A stretch of 64,000 nt of DNA, taken from positions 248,001-312,000 of the forward strand of contig NZ_JABVED010000008.1 in NCBI RefSeq assembly GCF_014323725.1, in the 5' to 3' direction. This stretch comes from Actinokineospora xionganensis. Lineage in GTDB: Bacteria; Actinomycetota; Actinomycetes; Mycobacteriales; Pseudonocardiaceae. Of this stretch, positions 25,273-35,287 are shown one piece after another. Made by a program: the position numbers and the translations under genes. Below the pieces are notes generated by a model that made no database searches, was not told where the DNA came from, and worked only from the letters and a program-made list of their open reading frames with translations. Position 1 is the first letter of the stretch; each line of letters starts with the position of its first letter.

Positions 25273-26463
25273 ATGGCACACCGCGGCGCGCTCTGGCAGC
25301 AACGGGTGGCACTGGAGCGCGAGTGGGCACAGTGGGTGCCGACCCAGCGCCCGCCCACGGCGACCTCCCTGCGCGCCGAGGTCGTCCAGTCGTGGATGCG
25401 TTCGGTCGACACCGTGGACCCGGCCCGCGACAGCGCCCCGACCACCGACGAGGTCGGCTGGCACGAGTCGCCGCTGCGCGAGCCGATCACCGAGCTGTCG
25501 GATGAGCTGAACAGCATCGCCGAGGACGCCGGGTACATCGCCGCGGTGACCGACGAGTCCGGCACGATCCTCTGGACCTGCGGCGGCCGGGTGATGCGAC
25601 GCAAGGCCGAGCAGGTCAACTTCGCCCCCGGCGGCCAGTGGGACGAGCCGCACATGGGCACCAACGCGCTGTCCCTGGCGCTGCGCACCGGCAAGCCGCA
25701 CACCGTCTTCTCCGCCGAACACCTGGTCGCGGCCCTGCACGGCTGGGTGTGCCACTGCGCCCCCATCCACGGCCCGGACGGCAGGCGCCTGGGCGTGCTG
25801 GACCTGTCGACCACCTGGGACCGCAAGCACCCGCTGGCGATGTCCACCGTCCGCACCCTGGTCTCGACCATCGAAGCCCGTCTGCCGCTCACCGTCGCCG
25901 CCGCGGGCACCCAGCTCACCTGCCTGGGAACCGCGGAACTCCTGCGCGACGGGGTGCCGGTGCGGCTGAGCCCGCGCCAGTTGGAGATCCTCACCTTGCT
26001 GGTGCTGGAGCCCGAGGGCTTCACCCCAGAGCGCCTGCGCGAGGCCGTCTACGGGGATCGCCCGATCACCGCGACCACGGTCAAAGCCGAGCTGTCCCAC
26101 CTGCGCCGTGCCCTCAACGGCGGGCTCGCCAACCGCCGCTACGCCCTCACCGTCCCCGTCTTCTGCGACGCCGCCGACGTGCTGCGGGCCATCGAGTCGG
26201 GCAACACCGGGGAAGCCGTGCGCAAGTACCGCGGCCCGCTCCTGCCGGAGTCCGACGCCCCAGCCATCGTCGAGTGGCGCCGCTACCTCGACGTCTCGGT
26301 CCGCACCGCCGTACTGGCGGGCAAGCAGCCCGACCACGCACTCGCCTACGGCAAGCACGCGCCCTACGACGTGGAGATCCACCAACACGCGCTGCGCCTG
26401 CTCCCCCTCGACGACGCCCGCCGCGCGGTCGCCGCCGCCCGGTTGCAGGCCGCGCTCGACTGA
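25273..26463 (+). CDS. GAF-domain transcriptional regulator of the aldehyde dehydrogenase gene
   Basis: The protein has 396 residues. The N-terminal half is a GAF domain like that of AcoR-type regulators (YIAAVTDESGTILWTCGG, then HMGTNALSLALRTG and VCHCAPIHGPDG). Unlike AcoR there is no AAA+ or Fis domain. Instead residues 220-290 look like an OmpR/SARP-type winged helix (LRDGVPVRLSPRQLEILTLL, LSHLRRAL), followed by a helical tail. It lies 70 bp upstream of the aldehyde dehydrogenase gene on the same strand; this regulator / ALDH / DUF779 order recurs in actinobacteria. It probably senses the aldehyde or alcohol substrate. The ribosome-binding site is GGAGA at 25263-25267. Confidence 0.85.
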   Translation: MAHRGALWQQRVALEREWAQWVPTQRPPTATSLRAEVVQSWMRSVDTVDPARDSAPTTDEVGWHESPLREPITELSDELNSIAEDAGYIAAVTDESGTILWTCGGRVMRRKAEQVNFAPGGQWDEPHMGTNALSLALRTGKPHTVFSAEHLVAALHGWVCHCAPIHGPDGRRLGVLDLSTTWDRKHPLAMSTVRTLVSTIEARLPLTVAAAGTQLTCLGTAELLRDGVPVRLSPRQLEILTLLVLEPEGFTPERLREAVYGDRPITATTVKAELSHLRRALNGGLANRRYALTVPVFCDAADVLRAIESGNTGEAVRKYRGPLLPESDAPAIVEWRRYLDVSVRTAVLAGKQPDHALAYGKHAPYDVEIHQHALRLLPLDDARRAVAAARLQAALD

Positions 26464-26486
26464 CCAACCTTTCGCCAACCTTGGTC
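26462..26486. promoter_or_regulatory. Inverted repeat between regulator and aldehyde dehydrogenase genes
   Basis: GACCAA and TTGGTC are separated by 13 bp, directly after the regulator stop codon and 48 bp before the aldehyde dehydrogenase start. It could be an attenuating hairpin or a binding site for the GAF regulator. Nothing in the sequence decides between them. Confidence 0.35.
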
Positions 26487-26533
26487 GGTCACTGTGAGCG
26501 CCCTCACCGCTAGACGAACCGAGGAGCGCAGCA

Positions 26534-28050
<1,517 letters not shown>

Positions 28051-28051
<1 letters not shown>

Positions 28052-28425
28052 TGCGAGTCGACATCACCCCCGCGGCCGAGGCGGTGCTGCGGGGGTTGGT
28101 CGACCGACACGGGCCGGTGATGTTCCACCAGTCCGGCGGCTGCTGCGACGGCAGCTCCCCAATGTGCTACCCGCGCGGTGAGTTCCGCGTCGGGGCCGCC
28201 GATGTGCTGCTCGGCGAGGTCGCGGGGGACACACCGTTCTGGATGAGCGCCGACCAGTACGAGTACTGGCGGCACACGCACCTGACCGTGGACGTCGTCA
28301 GCGGGCGCGGCGGCGGTTTCTCCCTGGAGGCGCCGCAGGGAGTGCGGTTCCTGATCCGCTCCCGTCTGCTGACCGACGCCGAAGCCGCAAGTCCTCCGGC
28401 AGTAAGGGGTACGGGCACCCATTAG
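28051..28425 (+). CDS. DUF779 family protein
   Basis: The protein has 124 residues. It contains the conserved Cys-rich segment HQSGGCCDGSSPMCYP and the DVVSGRGGGFSLE strand-turn typical of DUF779, and it almost always accompanies an aldehyde dehydrogenase. The three cysteines suggest metal or redox chemistry; no biochemical role is established that I can state with confidence. Translation is coupled to the dehydrogenase (1-bp overlap). Confidence 0.88.
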
Positions 28426-28499
28426 ATCCGCAACGTTCACTCGATAGTGTGATTTTTTGTGAGAATCTTTTCCTAGACCGTCGGGGAAAGGAACTCACA

Positions 28500-29663
28500 A
28501 TGCAGACCAAGAACCGGACCCGCTGGAACCTCTTAGCCCTGGTGACGGCCACTGTGGCCGTCACCGTCGGGCTGCAGGCGCCCACCGTCTCAGCCGCCAC
28601 GCCACTCACCGTCTCGCAGGCGATCAGCCTGCAGAACGGATCGACGGCCACCGTGCGCGGCTATGTCGTCGGCCAGCCGACCGCGACAACCACCGTCGTG
28701 CGCTCGAACTTCCCATCCGACTACGCCATGGCGCTGGCCGACTCGGCGAGCGAGACCGGCACCTCGCGGATGATCTACGTGCAGATCACCTCGGGATTCC
28801 GTGCCAGTTATGGCCTCAAGACCAATCCCGGCCTCATGGGCAAGCAACTCGACGTCACCGGGACGCTGAGCGCGTACTTCTCCCACCCGGGCCTGATCTC
28901 GACCACCGCGTTCGCGCCGTCCGGCAGCACGCCGACCACCACCACCACGCCCACGACCGGCACACCGGGCGACTACGACGACACGTACTACAAGACCGCG
29001 ATAGGCAAGACCGGTCCCGCCCTGAAGACCGAGCTGAACCGGATCATCAGCACCCAGACCAAGTTGAGCTACGACCAGGTGTGGAACGCGCTCAAGGCGA
29101 CCGACCAGGACCCGGCGAACAGCGCGAACGTCATCCTGATCTACAGCGGCCGCTCGCAGAGCAAGACCACCAACGGCGGCGACCCGGACGACTGGAACCG
29201 TGAGCACGTCTGGGCCAAGTCGCACGGTGACTTCGGCACCGCGACCGGCCCGGGCACCGACATCCACCACCTGCGCCCGGAGGATGTGTCGGTCAACTCC
29301 AACCGCGGCAACAAGGACTTCGACCTGGGCGGCTCCCCCGCCGCCGAGGCGCCGGGCAGCTACACCGACGCCGACTCCTGGGAGCCGCGCAACGCGGTCA
29401 AGGGCGATGTCGCACGGATGATCTTCTACATGGCGGTCCGCTACGCGGGCACCGACGGCTTCGCGGATCTGGAGTTGAACGACAGCGTCAACAACGGCAC
29501 CGCGCCGTACCACGGCAAGCTGTCGATGCTGAAGCAGTGGAACACCCAGGACCCGCCGGACGCCTTCGAGAAGCGGCGCAACCAGGTGATCTACGACCAG
29601 TTCCAGCGCAACCGCAACCCGTTCATCGACCACCCCGAATGGGTCAACGCCATCTGGAATTGA
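28500..29663 (+). CDS. Secreted endonuclease I-family nuclease with N-terminal OB-like domain
   Basis: The protein has 387 residues. The signal peptide ends near residue 33 (VSAATP). Residues 35-140 resemble the OB-fold/DUF6359 module found before nucleases (AISLQNGSTATVRGYVVG). A Thr/Pro linker (STPTTTTTPTTGTPG) leads to an endonuclease I catalytic domain with the beta-beta-alpha metal motif: REHVWAKSHG, then GTDIHHLRPEDVSVNSNRGN. It would cut extracellular DNA or RNA non-specifically. ATG 28500 has an AAAGGAA ribosome-binding site, and the upstream 60 bp is AT-rich for this genome, consistent with its own promoter. Confidence 0.9.
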   Translation: MQTKNRTRWNLLALVTATVAVTVGLQAPTVSAATPLTVSQAISLQNGSTATVRGYVVGQPTATTTVVRSNFPSDYAMALADSASETGTSRMIYVQITSGFRASYGLKTNPGLMGKQLDVTGTLSAYFSHPGLISTTAFAPSGSTPTTTTTPTTGTPGDYDDTYYKTAIGKTGPALKTELNRIISTQTKLSYDQVWNALKATDQDPANSANVILIYSGRSQSKTTNGGDPDDWNREHVWAKSHGDFGTATGPGTDIHHLRPEDVSVNSNRGNKDFDLGGSPAAEAPGSYTDADSWEPRNAVKGDVARMIFYMAVRYAGTDGFADLELNDSVNNGTAPYHGKLSMLKQWNTQDPPDAFEKRRNQVIYDQFQRNRNPFIDHPEWVNAIWN

Positions 29664-29670
29664 CGGGAAT

Positions 29671-29703
29671 CCTGTTGGGACACCTGGGTGGTGTCCCAAC
29701 AGG
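29671..29703 (+). terminator. Terminator after the nuclease gene
   Basis: A perfect 14-bp stem (29671-29684 with 29690-29703) has a 5-base loop and begins 8 bp after the nuclease stop codon. Confidence 0.8.
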
Positions 29704-29775
29704 ACTCTTGGCACACCTGTTGATCTACGCCAGACTGCGGCGAGTTGACCTGACTCAAACGCAGGAGGCGCCTCG

Positions 29776-30321
29776 ATGAGGCAGACCAGGACAAATCGAT
29801 TCAGGCGCAGCGCGGCCGTGGTGGCGGCCGCGCTGCTTCTCTTCCCCCTCAACGCTCCCACGGCTTCCGCTGCCGTGGGCGATCTGGCGTGCACGGGCAA
29901 CTTCCAGTTCAACTTCACCCCACCCCTGACGGCGAACACCACGACGGCCAACGCGGAGGTGTCGGGCGGACTCGTGGATTGCGTCTCCGCCAACGGTTCC
30001 CATACCCGCCTGAAGTCCGGCTACCGAACCGGCGTCGGCACCGTCAGCCGACAACTCGGCACGGCGCCGTGTGCGCCGATCATGACGATCACCGAGGGCG
30101 CGGTGCTGGTCTGGAACACCGGTGAGCGCAGCAAATTCGACATCACCGTCAACACCGACCCGACCTCGGGCGATCTCACGATCAGCGCGTACTTCACCCA
30201 CGGTCCGCTCGCCGGGGACACTGCCAACGCCTACCCGGCCGTCCTGCACCCCAACGCCGACTGCGCCACCAGCGGCCTGTCGTCGCTCACCTCGGATCTC
30301 CTCGAAGTTTTCTGGGAGTAG
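29776..30321 (+). CDS. Small secreted protein of unknown function
   Basis: The protein has 181 residues. It has a clear Sec signal peptide (basic start, VVAAALLLFPL core, cleavage near ASA-AVG at residue 33). The mature part of about 148 residues is rich in Thr and Asn, has four Cys that could form two disulfides, and is predicted from its pattern to be all-beta. I recognise no named family. GCAGGAGG lies seven bases before the ATG. It ends three bp from the convergent GMC oxidoreductase gene. Confidence 0.75.
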   Translation: MRQTRTNRFRRSAAVVAAALLLFPLNAPTASAAVGDLACTGNFQFNFTPPLTANTTTANAEVSGGLVDCVSANGSHTRLKSGYRTGVGTVSRQLGTAPCAPIMTITEGAVLVWNTGERSKFDITVNTDPTSGDLTISAYFTHGPLAGDTANAYPAVLHPNADCATSGLSSLTSDLLEVFWE

Positions 30322-30324
30322 GCC

Positions 30325-31923
30325 TCAGGCCGAGGTCATGAACTGAGCGCAGTGCTCGCCGATCATCATCGCCGGCGCGTTGGTGTTGCCACCGACAATG
30401 CTCGGCATGATCGACGCGTCGGCGACCCGCAGCCCCTCGATGCCACGCACGCGGAGCTGCGGGTCGACGACCGCGCGTTCGTCCACGCCCATCCGGCACG
30501 TGCCCACCGGGTGGTAGACCGTCGTGGCGCGGTTGGGCAGTTCCTTTGCCAGGGCGGCGTCATCGGCGTAGTCCGGGCCCGGTGAGAGTTCCGCGGTGAC
30601 GTCGCCCGCGATGACCTTGTTCGCCATGATCTCGCGGACCAGCTTCATGCTCTCCAGCAACAGCTCGGAGTCGCGGCGCGCGGTCAGGTAGCCCGGGTCG
30701 ATCAGCGGCGCGGCGGTCGGGTCGGCGGACGCGAGCCGCATCGTGCCGCGGCTCTCGGGGTAGATCAGCGTGGCCATCACGGTCAGCGCGGGCCGCGGGT
30801 CGACCGCGTGCCGGATCGGGGCGTCCTGGTTGGGGAACGGGTAGGACCACGGCAGCGCAAGCAGCTGGATGTCGGGCACGGCGCCCGCCCGGGAGCTGCG
30901 GACGAAGCCGACGGACTCGAACACGGTGCGGCCCACCCAGGTTCCGCCGGAAACGGCCTCCTTGAGCACCCCTTTGGCGAAGTACGGCCCGGTGCCGCGG
31001 TGTCGCGCGCTCTTGGTCAGGTAGGTCATCGGGACGAACATGTGGTCGTGCAGGTTGTCCCCGACCGGCAGGTCCGCGCGGACTTCGATTCCCTTGTCCC
31101 GCAAGTGTTCGGCCGGTCCGACACCGGAGAGCATGAGCAGCTGGGCGGAGCCGAACACGCCTGCCGACAGCACAACCTCGCGGGAGGCCTGGATGACCTC
31201 GGGGCCGGACTTCGTCAGGATCTCCACCCCGGTTGCCCGGTCGCCTTCGATGACCACGCGGGACACCGTCACCCCCGTGCGCACACGCAGGTTCGGCAGG
31301 TCCGCCCCGAGGTATCCGATGGACGAGCTGTAGCGCAGGCCGCCGTCGATGTTCTGCTGGACGACGCTCGCGCCTTCCTGTTCCTCGCCGTTGTAGTCGT
31401 CGTTCTTCTTGACCCCGGCGGTCTCGCTCATCGCCTCGATGAAGGCTTCGGACGCCGCGGTCATCCCCTGCTGGCGGGTGACCTTGATGGGCCCGCCCGC
31501 GCCGCGCAGGTCGTTGCCGCCGTCGACCCAGTCCTCCATGCGCTTGAAGCTGGGCAGAACCTCGTCGAAGCCCCACCCGGCGCAGCCCTCGGCGGCCCAG
31601 TCGTCATAGTTGCGCCGGTTGCCCCGGACGAAGATCATCCCGTTGATCGAGCTGGACCCCCCGAGCACCCGCCCGCGCGTCTGCGGAATCCGCCGATCGA
31701 GCGCGCCTGCCTGGGGGACCGAGTAATAGCTCCAGTCGAGTCGCTTCTTGAGCTGCGGGATGTTGTGGAACACCGCGATCATCCCGGGTTTGCGCACCAG
31801 CCTGGACTTGTCGGCCGGGCCCGCTTCGAGGAGCACGACCTCCGCCCCGCTCTCGGCGAGCCGGCGGGCCACGGCACAACCCGCGCTGCCCGCGCCTACG
31901 ACGACATAGTCAGGATGCTTCAT
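30325..31923 (-). CDS. GMC-family FAD oxidoreductase (choline dehydrogenase-like)
   Basis: The protein has 532 residues. The ADP-binding fold starts at residue 5 (YVVVGAGSAGCAVARRL, then VVLLEAGP). The GMC signatures are RGRVLGGSSSINGMIFVRG near residue 85 and a second block around LSAGVFGSAQLLMLSGVG near residue 265. The active-site His is in TTVYHPVGTCRMG and the Asn in GNTNAPAMMIGEH. It oxidises an alcohol using FAD; the substrate is not predictable. The start at 31923 has GGAGG upstream. It is divergent from an isochorismatase-fold gene, with a KstR-like palindrome between. Confidence 0.9.
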   Translation of the reverse strand: MKHPDYVVVGAGSAGCAVARRLAESGAEVVLLEAGPADKSRLVRKPGMIAVFHNIPQLKKRLDWSYYSVPQAGALDRRIPQTRGRVLGGSSSINGMIFVRGNRRNYDDWAAEGCAGWGFDEVLPSFKRMEDWVDGGNDLRGAGGPIKVTRQQGMTAASEAFIEAMSETAGVKKNDDYNGEEQEGASVVQQNIDGGLRYSSSIGYLGADLPNLRVRTGVTVSRVVIEGDRATGVEILTKSGPEVIQASREVVLSAGVFGSAQLLMLSGVGPAEHLRDKGIEVRADLPVGDNLHDHMFVPMTYLTKSARHRGTGPYFAKGVLKEAVSGGTWVGRTVFESVGFVRSSRAGAVPDIQLLALPWSYPFPNQDAPIRHAVDPRPALTVMATLIYPESRGTMRLASADPTAAPLIDPGYLTARRDSELLLESMKLVREIMANKVIAGDVTAELSPGPDYADDAALAKELPNRATTVYHPVGTCRMGVDERAVVDPQLRVRGIEGLRVADASIMPSIVGGNTNAPAMMIGEHCAQFMTSA

Positions 31924-31957
31924 ACGCCGACCTCCGGAGCCACGGTGAACTCTCACA

Positions 31958-31973
31958 CTAGAACACGTTCTAG
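31958..31973. promoter_or_regulatory. Palindrome matching the KstR (TetR-type) operator consensus
   Basis: CTAGAAC-AC-GTTCTAG has perfect 7-bp arms and lies 34 bp upstream of the GMC oxidoreductase start and 56 bp upstream of the divergent gene. It fits TNNAACNNGTTNNA, the known site of KstR, the TetR repressor of cholesterol catabolism in mycobacteria and relatives. No KstR gene is in the window. Confidence 0.65.
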
Positions 31974-32028
31974 CCAGAGCGGAAGCATCTTCGCCTCATG
32001 GGCCCGAGAAAGTCGGCATGATCTCCCT

Positions 32029-32628
32029 ATGACCCTCAAGCCACGTCGTGTCGCCGTCCTCGGCCTGCATTGGCAGGTCAACGTCATCAAGCCGGAGGGC
32101 TTCTTCGGCGCAATGCTCGCTGAACCAGTGGCCCGCAGCGGCGTGGTCGATCGGGCTGTCGCCTTCCACGCCGCCGCCCGCGCGATCGGAGTGCCGGTCA
32201 TCTTCACCAGATTCACCGTGCCGGTCGGCGAAGGCGGCTTGGTCCGCAACACCGGCTTCATGACGGCTGTCGCGGGCGCCCAGGAGTCGTTCCGGCCGGA
32301 CGCCCCCGGAGCGGCTTTGATCCCGGAGCTGGCGGAGCAGGCGGACCACGTCGTCGACAACCAGAAGCTGTCGGGCCTGGCGGGAAACGACCTGCCGAAG
32401 TGGCTGGCCGAACACGAGATCGACACGGTGTTCATCACCGGAGTGGCCACGAACCTGACCGTGGAGCAGACCGCCCGACACGGGACGGACCTGGGCCTGA
32501 CCGTCCACCCCATCAGCGACTGCGTCACGGCCGCGGCGGAGGAAGCCCACGTCGCCTCACTGGCCAACCTGGAGATGACGACAGCGGGCTGCCTTACCGC
32601 TGAAGAGGCGCTGGCCCTACTGACCTAG
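32029..32628 (+). CDS. Isochorismatase-fold protein lacking catalytic Asp and Cys
   Basis: The protein has 199 residues with the cysteine-hydrolase fold: a beta strand VAVLGLHWQV, Lys113 in VDNQKLSG and TVFITGVATNLTVEQTARHG. In active members the first strand carries Asp (VIDMQ) and the last motif carries Cys (ATNVCVE). Here these positions are His14 and Thr144, and only the Lys remains. It is therefore probably not a hydrolase of the usual mechanism and may bind a ligand or have new chemistry. Its TAG stop lies in the CTAG that bounds a 168-bp inverted-repeat element. It is divergent from the GMC oxidoreductase. Confidence 0.8.
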   Translation: MTLKPRRVAVLGLHWQVNVIKPEGFFGAMLAEPVARSGVVDRAVAFHAAARAIGVPVIFTRFTVPVGEGGLVRNTGFMTAVAGAQESFRPDAPGAALIPELAEQADHVVDNQKLSGLAGNDLPKWLAEHEIDTVFITGVATNLTVEQTARHGTDLGLTVHPISDCVTAAAEEAHVASLANLEMTTAGCLTAEEALALLT

Positions 32629-32792
32629 TGGCTCGTCCAGGAACGTTGGCCGGGTATCGGCGTGGTCACGGCGTCGCTGCCAAGGCGCGGGGACAGCGCT
32701 CGTACCGGGTTGTACTTGGCTGTTCCCGCAACGCGGGCAGCGGCGTCGTGGGCATGTCGAGACCCGGTCAACGTTCCTGAACGGGCCACTAG
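32625..32792. mobile_element. 168-bp MITE-like inverted-repeat element, copy 1
   Basis: CTAG flanks both ends (32625-32628, 32789-32792). Inside are terminal inverted repeats of about 20 bp (TGGCYCGTYCAGGAACGTTG). The central ~120 bp is GC-rich and carries no convincing gene. It differs from the copy at 51768-51935 at a single position (A32780 against G51922). It starts exactly on the stop codon of the isochorismatase-fold gene. Size, terminal repeats and a duplicated CTAG mark it as a non-autonomous element. Confidence 0.85.
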
Positions 32793-32925
32793 CCACGCCC
32801 GGCGGACTGTGGTCAGCGTGGACGTCCAGAGTGTTGGGCCGTGACTGGAAGCCACTGAAGCTTGTCCAGCGCGGCCCTGCGCCTGGGGAACGCCTGGGAT
32901 GGGCCCGCGTCTCGTCGGGGAACCG

Positions 32926-33933
32926 TCAGGTGCGGAGAGGCTCGCCCGAGTCGTGCAGGTGGCTGAGCACCTGCAGGTAGGACTCGAGCATTCCGCACGC
33001 CAGGTACGGGACGCCGATGCTCGCGCAATAGTCCCGCACCATCGGTTGCGCGTGCCGCAGATTGACGCTGGGCATGTTGGGGAACAGGTGGTGTTCGATC
33101 TGGTAGTTCAAGCCGCCCAGCATGATGTCGACCCCGTGGTTGCCGAGGATGTCGCGGGAGGTCAGGACCTGCTTGCGGAGGAAGTCGAGCTTCTCGTCCT
33201 TCGCGACCAGCGGCATGCCCTTGTGGTTCGGAGCGAACGACAGGCCGAGGTGGACACCCATCACGCCCTGGTGGACCAGGATGAACAGCACCGCCTTGCC
33301 CGGGGACAGCACCAGGAACACCGCCGTCAGGTACCCGATCACGTGGACCGCGAACAGCGTGGCCTCCAGCCGAACCGCCCGCACGTCCCGCTTCAGGATC
33401 GCTTCGAGGCCCGCGACCTTGAGCAGGATGCCCTGGGTCAGCAGCAGCGGGAGGAACAGGTAGGCCTGGTAGGCCGCGATCCACCGCAGGGGGCCGGTCT
33501 TGGTGCGGGCCTGGTCGCGGCTGAACGCCAGGGCCGGGATGTCGATGTCGGGGTCGTCGTCGTGGTTCGGGTTGGCGTGGTGGCGGTTATGCTTGCCCAC
33601 CCACCAGCCGTAGCTGATGCCCGTGATCGTCCCGCAGATGTAGCCGACCAGGTCGTTGTACCTGCGGGAGGTGAAGATCTGCCGGTGGCCCGCGTCGTGG
33701 CCGAGGAAGCCGAACTGGGTGGACACCAACGCCACGCCCACGGCGAGCAGCAGCTGCCACCACGAGTCACCAAGCAGGACGAAACCGACGGTCACACCGG
33801 CGAGGGCCAGCACGGTGAGCGCCATCCTGACGGCGTAGTACCCGTACCGCCGGTCGAGCAGGCCCGCGGCCTTGATCGAGCGGGCCAGATCGGCGAAGTC
33901 ACTGCCTCGCCGTTCAGCCAGAAGTTCGGTCAT
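32926..33933 (-). CDS. Membrane fatty acid desaturase
   Basis: The protein has 335 residues. The three histidine boxes of di-iron desaturases are present: HDAGH near residue 80, HNRHH near 117 and QIEHH near 285. The Gln in place of the first His of box three is typical of front-end and linoleoyl-CoA-type desaturases. There is no cytochrome b5 domain, so electrons must come from a separate ferredoxin or reductase. Four to six hydrophobic segments are visible. GGAGGT eight bases before ATG 33933 sets the start. The gene stands alone between the MITE region and the zapE gene. Confidence 0.9.
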   Translation of the reverse strand: MTELLAERRGSDFADLARSIKAAGLLDRRYGYYAVRMALTVLALAGVTVGFVLLGDSWWQLLLAVGVALVSTQFGFLGHDAGHRQIFTSRRYNDLVGYICGTITGISYGWWVGKHNRHHANPNHDDDPDIDIPALAFSRDQARTKTGPLRWIAAYQAYLFLPLLLTQGILLKVAGLEAILKRDVRAVRLEATLFAVHVIGYLTAVFLVLSPGKAVLFILVHQGVMGVHLGLSFAPNHKGMPLVAKDEKLDFLRKQVLTSRDILGNHGVDIMLGGLNYQIEHHLFPNMPSVNLRHAQPMVRDYCASIGVPYLACGMLESYLQVLSHLHDSGEPLRT

Positions 33934-34245
33934 CGTGGAAACCTCCGTCGACGAACAGGACATCCTTGGCGAAGCCCGTCAGGGAATCGTTCTGCCGTCA
34001 GCGGTCGCCGGACTCCAAGCGACCATAAGCCGAACCGGCCGAGAAACCGGACAACAGCGGAGAAACCCCAAGCGACAATCAGCGTTCGTGCGCGTGGACG
34101 ACCAGAACGTAGTCAAAATCCCACACAGCCGTGGGCGGCGGGACGGGGCCAGCGGCCCGCGTCTACTCCCCAGTTTAGCTTGTCGCGGCGCCGGCCACGG
34201 TTTCCTTCCGGCCACGGACCCCGTCGTAGATCAAGAAACGGTCGC
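33934..34245. other. 312-bp intergenic region upstream of the desaturase gene
   Basis: No convincing gene is present. It separates the desaturase gene from the end of zapE (same strand) and should hold the desaturase promoter. A direct repeat of CCGGCCACGG occurs near 34191 and 34207. I see no clear operator or terminator. Confidence 0.5.
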
Positions 34246-35208
34246 TCAGAGCAGCGACAGCCTGCTCGCCGTGCGGGCGAAATCGAGTGCCCGACAGGCG
34301 GGGAGCAGCTCCGGGAGCGGACGGTCGCCGACAAGGGTGAGCCGCAGGTCACGGTCACAGAGGACGTCGATGACGTTGGCGAATCGCTGGGCGGCGTCGG
34401 GGCTGTCGAGGCCGGTCAGGCCCGCGATGACCCACTCCGGGTACCGGTCGGCCAGTGTCAGGTAGTCCACCGTCGAGGTCGGGGTGTCGCACAGCTCGCC
34501 GAAGTCGAACCACACGAGGTCGCCGCGCACCGCCTCAGCGCGCAGGGGCCTGCCGGAGACGGTCAGGGCGCGCCGCTCAGCCGGGCCAGGCGGCACCAGA
34601 CCCGCGTCCCGCAACTGCTCCGCGGTGCCCGGCCACAGGTACCGGCCGCGCTCGAAGTTCGACCGAGGCTCGCCGCGCTCGGCCCGGTAGTCCCGATCAC
34701 CAGCCAACTCCACCACGTCCAGCATCTCCTCGATCAGCGCGATCGCCGGTTCGAACAGGTGGTGGTGCAGCGGGTTCGGCAGCAGCCCGGCGGGCGGGTA
34801 GTTCGACGTCGTCAGCAACACGACCCCGCGGTCGACCAACGCGCGCAGCATCGCGGCGACGAGCATCGCGTCACCGGGGTCGTGGACGTGGAACTCGTCG
34901 AAGCAGAGGAAGCGGCACCGGCCCAGCAACTCGTCGAGGGCCCGCTCGGCGGCACGCGGGCGGTGCCGGTGGCGGGCGTAGGCGGCGTGGAACTCGCGGA
35001 AGAACTCGTGGAAGTGCAGCCTGAGCTTGTGTTTGCTGTCGACGGCGGCGAACAGCACGGTCGTCAACCAGCTTTTGCCCCGCCCCACCGGGCCCCACAG
35101 GTAAACTCCGCGCGACTTGGGCAACTCCGCGAGCCGACGCGCCGCCCGCCGCTGCTCGTCGTCGAGCACGAACCCCGCCCGCTCGGCGGCGTCGTCGAAG
35201 ATCCGCAT
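34246..35208 (-). CDS. zapE: ZapE/AFG1-family cell-division ATPase
   Basis: The protein has 320 residues with Walker A GPVGRGKSW near residue 40, the family-specific HFHEFFREFH segment, Walker B FLCFDEFHVHD and sensor TTSNYPP. It ends with the DFGELCDTPTSTVDYLTLA and FVNVIDVL-like blocks of AFG1/ZapE. In E. coli ZapE is an ATPase that acts on the FtsZ ring; in mitochondria AFG1 helps protein quality control. Actinobacterial members are less studied. It follows the GntR gene on the same strand after an 80-bp gap with a hairpin. Confidence 0.9.
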   Translation of the reverse strand: MRIFDDAAERAGFVLDDEQRRAARRLAELPKSRGVYLWGPVGRGKSWLTTVLFAAVDSKHKLRLHFHEFFREFHAAYARHRHRPRAAERALDELLGRCRFLCFDEFHVHDPGDAMLVAAMLRALVDRGVVLLTTSNYPPAGLLPNPLHHHLFEPAIALIEEMLDVVELAGDRDYRAERGEPRSNFERGRYLWPGTAEQLRDAGLVPPGPAERRALTVSGRPLRAEAVRGDLVWFDFGELCDTPTSTVDYLTLADRYPEWVIAGLTGLDSPDAAQRFANVIDVLCDRDLRLTLVGDRPLPELLPACRALDFARTASRLSLL

Positions 35209-35258
35209 CTCCCACCCCCGCGATCACCTTCGCAGATCGGATTCGCAGCCCTCGCAGC

Positions 35259-35275
35259 CACCCGGCCCTCGGGTG
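35259..35275 (-). terminator. Possible terminator after the urea operon
   Basis: CACCCG-GCCCT-CGGGTG forms a 6-bp GC stem 12 bp after the GntR stop codon. A wider GATCACC / GGTGATC pairing surrounds it (35222-35277). There is no T run. Confidence 0.45.
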
Positions 35276-35287
35276 ATCCGCGCCCTA

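Noticed and set aside
32625-32855. Small open frame within the 168-bp element (repeated at 51768-52058)
   Set aside because: The two frames agree only inside the repeated element and diverge at once in the flanks, so they reflect the repeat and not a conserved protein.
33934-34245. A small gene or RNA in the gap before the desaturase gene
   Set aside because: Short frames exist on both strands but lack ribosome-binding sites and recognisable features; no stable symmetrical structure stands out.
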